Shown one piece after another: positions 28,874 through 36,137 of a stretch of DNA of 36,137 nt. Numbering within the stretch: the first letter of the stretch is position 1; each line of letters opens with the position of its first letter. This stretch comes from Gammaproteobacteria bacterium (GTDB lineage Bacteria; Pseudomonadota; Gammaproteobacteria; DRLM01). The translations under genes were made by a program, and so were the position numbers. The stretch covers positions 1 to 36,137 of the forward strand of contig CAKKSB010000116.1 of the NCBI GenBank assembly GCA_919903055.1, written 5' to 3'. The notes under the pieces were generated by a model that was not told the origin of the DNA, did no database searches, and was given only the letters and a program-made list of their open reading frames with translations.

Positions 28874-30061
28874 TTAGTTATTCAGCACGGTTTTGATTCG
28901 GCGGAGTGCTTCCTGCAAGGTGGCCATGTCGGTGGCGAAGGACAGGCGTAAGTAACCGGGTGCGCCGAAGGCCGAGCCCGGTACCAGCGCCACCCCGGCC
29001 TCATTCATGAGATGTTCGGCCAATTCCACGTCATTATTCACCCCCGGGGTACGGTTAATCAAGCCCTCGACCTGGGGCAGGGTGTAAAACGTGCCCTGGC
29101 CGGGCAGGCAGCGCACCCCGGCGATGCCGTTCAGTTCGCCCACTATATAGTCATGCCGTTCTTTAAAGGCCTTGCACATCCGGGGGATGAAGGACTGGTC
29201 GCCCTCCAGCGCCGCCTGGGCCGCGACCTGGGAGATGGAGGTGGGGTTGGAGGTGCTTTGCGACTGGATATTCTTCATGGCCTCGATCAGCGGGGCCGGG
29301 CCGGCGGCGTAGCCGATGCGCCAGCCGGTCATGGCATAGGCCTTGGAGACGCCGTTGAGGACGATGCCGCGTTCGTATAAATCCGGGCAGGTATTGAGAA
29401 TGTTGACGAAGGGCTGCTCGGTCCAGAGGATGTGTTCGTACATATCGTCGGTGGCGATCAGCACCTTGGGATGGCGGCGCAGCACCTCGCCCAGGGTCGT
29501 GAGTTCTTCACGGGTATAGGCCACCCCGGTGGGATTGGAGGGACTGTTGATCACCACCAGCCGGGTCATCGGCGTGATGGCCGCCTCCAGTTGGGCGGCG
29601 GTGATCTTGAATTCCTGCTCGATGCCCGCATAAATCACTACCGGGATGCCGTCGGCCAGCAGCACCATGTCCGGGTAGGACACCCAGTAGGGCGCGGGGA
29701 TGATGACCTCGTCGCCCGGATTCAGCAGGGCCTGCACCAGATTGAAAAAGCTCTGCTTGCCGCCCACCGAGACCAGGATCTGGTTGGGCTTATAGTCGAG
29801 TTTATTTTCGCGCGCGAATTTGGCGGCGACCGCGCGCCGCAGCTCGGGCGTTCCGCCCACGTCGGTATATTTAGTGAAACCGGACTCGATGGCCTTGATC
29901 GCCGCCTGTTTGATATGGTCGGGGGTATCGAAGTCCGGCTCGCCCGCGCCGAGACCGATGATGTCTTTGCCCGCCGCGCGTAACGCCGCGGCACGGGCGG
30001 TGATGGCGAGAGTGGGCGAGGGCTTGATGCGCTGCACGCGGGTGGATAATAAAACGTCCAA
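28874..30061 (-). CDS. Pyridoxal phosphate-dependent aspartate aminotransferase (class I/II)
   Basis: RVQRIKPSPTLAITARAAALRAAGKDIIGLGAGEPDFDTPDHIK, NSPSNPTGVAYTREEL, LNGVSKAYAMTGWRIGYAAGP; predicted start is TTG. Confidence 0.95.
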   Translation of the reverse strand: MDVLLSTRVQRIKPSPTLAITARAAALRAAGKDIIGLGAGEPDFDTPDHIKQAAIKAIESGFTKYTDVGGTPELRRAVAAKFARENKLDYKPNQILVSVGGKQSFFNLVQALLNPGDEVIIPAPYWVSYPDMVLLADGIPVVIYAGIEQEFKITAAQLEAAITPMTRLVVINSPSNPTGVAYTREELTTLGEVLRRHPKVLIATDDMYEHILWTEQPFVNILNTCPDLYERGIVLNGVSKAYAMTGWRIGYAAGPAPLIEAMKNIQSQSTSNPTSISQVAAQAALEGDQSFIPRMCKAFKERHDYIVGELNGIAGVRCLPGQGTFYTLPQVEGLINRTPGVNNDVELAEHLMNEAGVALVPGSAFGAPGYLRLSFATDMATLQEALRRIKTVLNN

Positions 30062-30129
30062 TTTCTTTTCCAGTTCAGGTCCAAACAGGATGCGTACTAT
30101 ACTTGAATGCCGCTTTTCACTGAATCCCC

Positions 30130-32142
30130 ATGACCAAAACTTTTGAGATTTCCGCCCATTTCGCCCCCGCCGGCGACCAGCCCGAAGCCATCCGCACCCT
30201 TGTCGAGGGCTTGGAGAACGGCTTGGCCGGCCAGACTTTGCTGGGGGTCACCGGCTCGGGCAAGACCTACACCATCGCCAACGTCATCCAGCGGGTGCAG
30301 CGGCCGGCCCTGATCCTGGCGCCCAACAAGACCCTGGCCGCCCAGCTCTACGGCGAGATGCGGGAGTTCTTCCCGCAGAATGCGGTGGAGTATTTCGTCT
30401 CGTATTACGACTACTACCAGCCCGAGGCCTATGTGCCGTCGTCGGATACCTATATAGAGAAAGACGCCTCGATCAACGAGCACATCGAGCAAATGCGGCT
30501 CTCCGCCACCAAGGCGCTGATGGAGCGGCGCGACGTCATCATCGTCGCCACGGTGTCGTGCATCTACGGCCTTGGCGATCCCGAGTCGTATCACAGCATG
30601 GTGCTGCACCTGTCGCGCGGCGACATCGTCAACCAGCGTGACATCCTGCGCCGGCTCGCCGAGCTGCAATACGCACGCAATGACGTCGAGCTGCGGCGCG
30701 CCACGTACCGCGTGCGCGGCGAGGTCATCGACATCTTCCCGGCCGAGTCGGAGGCCGAGGCCGTGCGCGTGGAGCTGTTCGACGAGGAGGTGGAAAACAT
30801 CAGTCTGTTCGATCCGCTGACCGGCGAAGTGATCCGTAAATTGCCGCGTATCACGATTTATCCCAAAAGCCATTACGTGACGCCGCGGGAGAAGGTGCTC
30901 GAAGCCGTCGAGTTGATCAAAGCCGAACTCGCCGAGCGGCTGCCGCAACTGCGCGAGGCGAATAAGTTGGTGGAAGCGCAGCGCCTCGAAGAGCGCACCA
31001 AGCTCGATATCGAGATGCTGGTGGAGCTGGGCCATTGTCCAGGCATCGAAAATTATTCGCGCCATCTGGCCGGCCGCGCTGCAGGCGTAGCGCCGGCTAC
31101 CCTGCTTGATTATCTGCCGCCCGACGCGTTGATGATCATCGACGAAAGCCACGTCTCCATTTCGCAAGTGGGGGCGATGTACAAAGGCGACCGCTCGCGC
31201 AAACAGAATCTGGTCGATTACGGTTTTCGACTACCGTCGGCGATGGACAACCGGCCGCTGAAATTCGAGGAATTCGAGGCGCGGCGTTCGCAGGTCATCT
31301 TCGTCTCGGCGACGCCGGCGGATTACGAGCGCGCGCACTCCGATCAGATCGCCGAACAGGTGGTGCGGCCGACTGGCCTGGTCGATCCGCAAATCATCGT
31401 GCGGCCCGCCGTCACGCAGGTGGACGATCTGCTGTCCGAGGTCAACAAACGGGTGGCGGCGAAGGAGCGGGTGCTGGTCACCACCCTCACCAAACGCATG
31501 GCGGAAGATCTCACTGATTATTTGAACGAGCACGGCGTGCGCGTGCGTTATCTGCATTCCGATATCGAGACCGTGGAACGCGTGGAGATCATCCGCGACC
31601 TGCGGCTCGGCGGCTTCGATGTGCTGGTGGGTATCAATCTATTGCGCGAAGGTTTGGACATTCCCGAGGTGTCGCTGGTGGCGATACTCGACGCGGATAA
31701 AGAAGGTTTTCTGCGCTCCGAACGTTCATTGATCCAGACCATCGGCCGCGCCGCGCGCAATATCAACGGCACCGCGATCCTGTACGCCGACCGCGTCACC
31801 GGTTCCATGGAGCGCGCCATGGGCGAGACCGAGCGCCGCCGCAATAAACAAATCGCCTATAACCAGGCCCACGGCATCACCCCGCGCGGCATCCAAAAGG
31901 CGGTGGCGGACATCATGGAAGGCGCCCACCCTGGCGCCCCCGATACCGCCCGCCACTACGCCAAAGTGGCGGAGGAGACGCTGGAATACGCCGCCTTGCC
32001 GCCCGAGAAGCTGGCCCAAAAAATCAAAAAGCTCGAACAGCGGATGTACCAGCACGCCCGCGACTTGGAATTCGAACAGGCGGCGCGGCTCCGCGATGAA
32101 ATACACCAGTTGCGCGAGCGGGCCTTGGTGCAAGCAGTGTGA
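30130..32142 (+). CDS. uvrB: UvrABC excinuclease subunit B
   Basis: [15 protein letters not shown] Walker [49 protein letters not shown]-terminal UVR motif. Confidence 0.98.
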   Translation: MTKTFEISAHFAPAGDQPEAIRTLVEGLENGLAGQTLLGVTGSGKTYTIANVIQRVQRPALILAPNKTLAAQLYGEMREFFPQNAVEYFVSYYDYYQPEAYVPSSDTYIEKDASINEHIEQMRLSATKALMERRDVIIVATVSCIYGLGDPESYHSMVLHLSRGDIVNQRDILRRLAELQYARNDVELRRATYRVRGEVIDIFPAESEAEAVRVELFDEEVENISLFDPLTGEVIRKLPRITIYPKSHYVTPREKVLEAVELIKAELAERLPQLREANKLVEAQRLEERTKLDIEMLVELGHCPGIENYSRHLAGRAAGVAPATLLDYLPPDALMIIDESHVSISQVGAMYKGDRSRKQNLVDYGFRLPSAMDNRPLKFEEFEARRSQVIFVSATPADYERAHSDQIAEQVVRPTGLVDPQIIVRPAVTQVDDLLSEVNKRVAAKERVLVTTLTKRMAEDLTDYLNEHGVRVRYLHSDIETVERVEIIRDLRLGGFDVLVGINLLREGLDIPEVSLVAILDADKEGFLRSERSLIQTIGRAARNINGTAILYADRVTGSMERAMGETERRRNKQIAYNQAHGITPRGIQKAVADIMEGAHPGAPDTARHYAKVAEETLEYAALPPEKLAQKIKKLEQRMYQHARDLEFEQAARLRDEIHQLRERALVQAV

Positions 32143-33392
32143 AATGGGCGATCTGACCTAGTGTAGTGTTTAGCAATTGCTAGAATATTTGCTCTGCAAT
32201 GAGCGATTTGAACGCGACCGTGCGCTTGGGGTGATTGTTTGATCATCGTCATGGTAATCATGTCAAGGACTCAGTCAACGTCAACCGCCCGGAATAAAAT
32301 GTTGCAGGACGGCAAGTCCGTCAAAACCTCGAAAAACCCCGCGCTAAAAAACCGCCAAGTGAACTAGCGAGCAACCTTTGCGAAAGTGGAAGGACTTATC
32401 ACTTCTTTTTTCAGCTTCTACTTGGTCACATCGCCAGCTTAATATTGAACCGCTGCGGACGCCCCCCATCAAAAACAATTTCAGTTTTCTGGCACATCAA
32501 GTGCAGCGCCAAATCGATGGCTAATTCCGGGAAGATAAATGCCCACCGCATGGCAAGTGACGTCGAATAATGCACTGTACTTGTGCGGCCATGCCCGGGC
32601 ACGGGCCAATTTGGAACATTTAAACAGAACACGCTCATGGTCTAATAGAAAGAGCCATCACAATCAATCTTCATTTAGTCAGAACTACAACCATGGCTAA
32701 AGATGAAATGAAACTACAAATACTCGTCGTCAAGTATCCCGAAAGAGAAACTATTTCATCACTCGCCTCCTCATCAAAAAGAGGGGTAGTAAGCTGGCGC
32801 CGGGTTGGTGGGTTCAAAGCAGCAGTGAATAGACTTACTCGGGTGTGTAGTACGTCATTATCCGCTCCACTGGGGCTTCCCTCCCAAGAAGAGGAGATTT
32901 CAGTTCCTAAATTTAGACGTATTACTATGTATGCGAGGAAGGGAATGATCTGCTGATGGGCGGATAGGCTGAAACACGCCGCGTAAGCGGATGAACGCGG
33001 TCACACCGTCGCCCACCAGAACAACATTGATTGAAGTAAATTGACACACTGCCCCGCTAGGATGAGGCTGCGGGGAAATAAAACCCGGCCCGCCTTCCGC
33101 GAAGGCCGGCGAGAACGGATAACCATAGAGATGGACGCTCACACATGCATACTTCACATGAATCCATCCACTGTCCGCAGCGTAGGCGGGGCGATGCGTG
33201 TCTGTCAGCGGCGTCTATTGCCGCCGTGGCCTTTTTCTTTCTTTACAATTCTGGGTGCTGCGGCGTGCGTAGCCGTACAGCCACGACCCTCTGCACGGCA
33301 CACGATGCCCGCTCGAAAGAAAGGCAAAAAGAATTCAACGCGGGGTTAACGGCTATGAAAATTAGCTCCTGTTCATTGTTGCCATCGCCTTT

Positions 33393-34502
33393 ATGGGCGC
33401 GCAGATATTCTTACCCGTCTCGGCTGCCAGTTTCGACTGCAAAAAAGCAGTGAGCGAGGTGGAGAAACTCATTTGTCAGAATCCCGAATTGTCCCGGCTC
33501 GATGATGAGATGACGCGGATGTACAAGAAGGCACTGGCGTCGGCCCCGGACAAACCCTTGCCCGCTTCAGATGGACGTGACTGGTTGAAGAAAGAACAGC
33601 GGGGCTGGTTGCGATATACGCGCAATGCCTGCACGACCGCCACGTGTTTGAAACCAGCCTATGAGAGCCAGATCATCACGTTGACATTGGGGGTACAACC
33701 GGATCAAAAGATACGCCGCCACCCGGACGTCTGGGGAGCGGAACTGCCGACCGACGCAACTGGGCGAGCGGAAGAGGCGCGCATCTTCGAAGATCACTTG
33801 GGGCGGATACAGGTACTGTATGCCTTTAACACCGCCACCGAGCGTATCTACCGGGCATACAGCTTCTTTGACAAGGCCATCCTGGCTGAGTGGCGCAGTG
33901 AGCGCGATGGCAATGGCGGTAGCGAGCAGCAGGCGGAAAACATCGAGATACTCGAACGCATCAAGAATTACGAGAAGGAGCAGGTCGCCTACTTGCTTGC
34001 GGATGAGCGTGTAAATCGTATGGAAAGTTATGGATTTGAGGGCGCAACGGGGGTTTTAGCCGAACATCTCCCCAAACTCTCGCCTTTCATTGGGTGGCCT
34101 CCCTGTACCTATGGGTTACGCTCTCTTCTGAGTGCGGCATATACAACTCCGCAAGGTCAAACGCGCGTCTCTCTCACACTGATCCGCATCTATCCCGAAC
34201 CCCAGCCGATGGACCCTGAATTGAAGGATACCTACCCTTGTTCGGCTCGTTATGGCTATCGCCTGCGCGGGCGCGGCGTAAACATAGTCATGGCGAACCT
34301 GCATGACGGCACTTTTCTAATCAAGGATAAAGGCTATCCGTTGGTAATCCGGTTCCGTCCCAACCTGGAATCGCCCTATCTTCGCGAGCGCGATGACCTG
34401 TTTCTGGTGCCCGCAGACGACATGATGCGATGGTTTGATGAAAAGAGTGTTCCCGATGCTTTTGATCAACTGGTGGTCGAGAAACTAACCGGCAACAAAT
34501 AA
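33393..34502 (+). CDS. LprI-like (DUF1311) N-terminal domain protein; signal peptide apparently frameshifted
   Basis: SFDCKKAVSEVEKLICQNPELSRLDDEMTRMYKKAL...WLKKEQRGWLRYTRNACTTATCLKPAYESQIITL; coordinates given for the track ORF, the original start is probably ATG 33355. Confidence 0.85.
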   Translation: MGAQIFLPVSAASFDCKKAVSEVEKLICQNPELSRLDDEMTRMYKKALASAPDKPLPASDGRDWLKKEQRGWLRYTRNACTTATCLKPAYESQIITLTLGVQPDQKIRRHPDVWGAELPTDATGRAEEARIFEDHLGRIQVLYAFNTATERIYRAYSFFDKAILAEWRSERDGNGGSEQQAENIEILERIKNYEKEQVAYLLADERVNRMESYGFEGATGVLAEHLPKLSPFIGWPPCTYGLRSLLSAAYTTPQGQTRVSLTLIRIYPEPQPMDPELKDTYPCSARYGYRLRGRGVNIVMANLHDGTFLIKDKGYPLVIRFRPNLESPYLRERDDLFLVPADDMMRWFDEKSVPDAFDQLVVEKLTGNK

Positions 34503-34523
34503 TCACTCATAAGGAGATGAGCC

Positions 34524-36137
34524 ATGGCGAATTTCAACAATCGTGACGAACTCAAGCAATTCGTGCAGGAAGCCCTGAGCAAAGCGGAAGGGGCCACGAA
34601 CTATCAAGAACAATATGGGATGAGCTTTGCTCAAAAAGCCAACAGCGGTCTCTCCTTCGGGCTCTATCAGAACGACGTGGCGGCGAACTCTGACGCAAGG
34701 AAGACCTTCGAGGATATTTTGCGTTTACAAAACTTCTCCGCTGCCGAGATCACGCAATTTACTAACATAGCAGTGACTGCAGGGGTAACATCTAATGCTT
34801 TTACCGAAGCGGAACGGACTCGTCTCAACACCGCCCTAAGTTCCGACAACGGCAAGCGGCTGATCAACGCGCTGGATGATAAAACCGTCAACCTGGTGAC
34901 CGATCGGGTTAGCGCATTTCTCGATACCCTATCGACGACGGGCCGCTACGGCACCGGCGTGTTCGACCCCGCCAATCCGGACCCCGTCTCGCGGGCGGCG
35001 GTAGTGAGCTGGACCAATCGCACGGGACAACCACCAAGCACCTTCGCGAGTTATCTGGCCGGAAACGCCGTGACGTTCAACGGGAGCCCCCATAGTATCA
35101 ACGCTGCGCCGACCCGATCGGACGTGGAATTTTATCTCAGCAAACAGCAATACTTCCAAGTAGCCGCCCCCAACGAATTTTATGGCGTGAACAACAATCA
35201 GGGTTGGTGGAAGAAAATAAATAACATCGGATTATTTGATACCGCCTATGCCGCGGGCGAATTAACGCAACGCAACTACTGGGATTTGAAAGGCGTGTAC
35301 CATCCCTTTCAAGGCCCCACCGGCCCCGCCGACAACAGCCGCCTCACGCTCGGCACCATCACCACATTATCGCCCTTCGACAGCGTTGCCAGTTACGAAA
35401 CCCTAGCCGGACAAGTCGGCCTCGGGCGGGTCGTGAGCGACCCGCTTTATTTCGCGGCCTTGCCGCTCGCCATGGTCAACGGCGACGGCTACTGGCACAC
35501 CGAACTCGGCGGCATCGTGACGGACGGCCTGCGCCCCGGCAACTTCAACTTGAGCGACGCCTTCTTGAACGACATCGCCGACGAGGCCATCGGCGCCATG
35601 CTCAACGACCCCGGCCTCTTCGACCTCGGCACCAGTCTGCTAGTGGGCGGCGGCCTCAACAACTGGTCAGCCGACGCCCGCGCCACGGCCTACATCGATC
35701 CCCTCGTCCTCGACCTCAACGGCGACGGCGTCAAACTCACCGACTACGGATCCAACCCCGTCCTCTTCGACATCGACAACGACGGCGGCAGCCTCGAACA
35801 GACCGGTTGGGTCAGCCCGCAAGACGGCCTCCTCGTCATGGACCGCAACGGCAACGGCAAGATCGACAACATCAGCGAAACCTTCTCCGAATACTTCAAC
35901 GGCATCACCGGCAGCGGCGGCAATGCCGGCACAAAACCTTACACGGATGGCTTCGCCGCGCTCAAATCGCAAGACAGCAACGGCGATAATGTCTTCAACA
36001 GCAGTGACACCGCGTTCAACAACGTCCGTGTCTGGCTCGACGCCAACCACGATGGAAAAACCGACGCCGGCGAACTCAAAACGCTCAATGAGCTCGGCAT
36101 CAGCCAAATCAATCTCGCCGCCAAGAAAGAATCCGGC
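34524..36137 (+). CDS. Large Ca-binding (RTX/hemolysin-type-associated) protein with putative lysozyme-like N-terminus, 3' truncated by window
   Basis: 538 open codons from ATG 34524 with RBS aaggag; N-term EALSKAEGATNYQEQYGMSFAQKANSGLSFGLYQNDVAAN; C-term YIDPLVLDLNGDGVKLTDYGSNPVLFDIDNDGGSLEQTGWVSPQDGLLVMDRNGNGKID...VRVWLDANHDGKTDAGELKTLNELGISQI. Missing from ORF track because no stop lies in the window. Confidence 0.85.
   Translation, partial: MANFNNRDELKQFVQEALSKAEGATNYQEQYGMSFAQKANSGLSFGLYQNDVAANSDARKTFEDILRLQNFSAAEITQFTNIAVTAGVTSNAFTEAERTRLNTALSSDNGKRLINALDDKTVNLVTDRVSAFLDTLSTTGRYGTGVFDPANPDPVSRAAVVSWTNRTGQPPSTFASYLAGNAVTFNGSPHSINAAPTRSDVEFYLSKQQYFQVAAPNEFYGVNNNQGWWKKINNIGLFDTAYAAGELTQRNYWDLKGVYHPFQGPTGPADNSRLTLGTITTLSPFDSVASYETLAGQVGLGRVVSDPLYFAALPLAMVNGDGYWHTELGGIVTDGLRPGNFNLSDAFLNDIADEAIGAMLNDPGLFDLGTSLLVGGGLNNWSADARATAYIDPLVLDLNGDGVKLTDYGSNPVLFDIDNDGGSLEQTGWVSPQDGLLVMDRNGNGKIDNISETFSEYFNGITGSGGNAGTKPYTDGFAALKSQDSNGDNVFNSSDTAFNNVRVWLDANHDGKTDAGELKTLNELGISQINLAAKKESG

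Noticed and set aside
30062-30129. SOS/LexA box upstream of uvrB
   Set aside because: No match to CTGT-N8-ACAG in the interval.
30097-31167. 356-aa minus-strand ORF
   Set aside because: Antisense shadow of uvrB.
32426-32638. 70-aa minus-strand ORF (MSVFCLNVPNWPVPGHGRTSTV...)
   Set aside because: No recognised family and no clear RBS; could be a decayed gene but not supportable as a CDS.
33041-33453. Overlapping 102-aa plus-strand ORFs (33041-33349 and 33145-33453)
   Set aside because: No family resemblance; they overlap each other and the probable LprI leader, so more likely non-coding.

Overview
The window is a GC-rich chromosomal segment, probably from a gammaproteobacterium. Most of it is housekeeping sequence: PolB-type exonuclease (partial), rlmD, CYTH protein, peptide-ABC/YkuD/nagZ operon, di-heme cytochrome c peroxidase, hpt, MTAP/MTIP-type phosphorylase, csiV, def, two Slp lipoproteins, mfd, Smr-domain protein, tRNA-Asn, Tim44-like protein, S-formylglutathione hydrolase and class III ADH, FimT-like pseudopilin, aspartate aminotransferase and uvrB. 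Accessory pieces are a Calx-beta/choice-of-anchor surface protein, a PEP-CTERM protein in an AT-rich islet, a KGG stress protein, and a locus at the 3' edge. That locus pairs an LprI/DUF1311 protein with a long ORF that runs off the window and is absent from the supplied ORF track. The leads I consider strongest are: (1) the LprI-like and lysozyme-like/Ca-binding effector pair at 33.3-36.1 kb, with an apparent frameshift in the LprI signal peptide; (2) a putative peptidoglycan-recycling operon with a YkuD protein lacking a signal peptide, inserted between a peptide-binding lipoprotein and its permeases and followed by nagZ; (3) a 146-bp MITE-like element with 20-bp inverted ends whose terminal motif recurs alone at two other sites, both next to CCCTCTCCC hairpin repeats; (4) an orphan FimT-like pilin carrying a C-terminal GRxR motif. 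No CRISPR array, complete IS element or prophage was seen.
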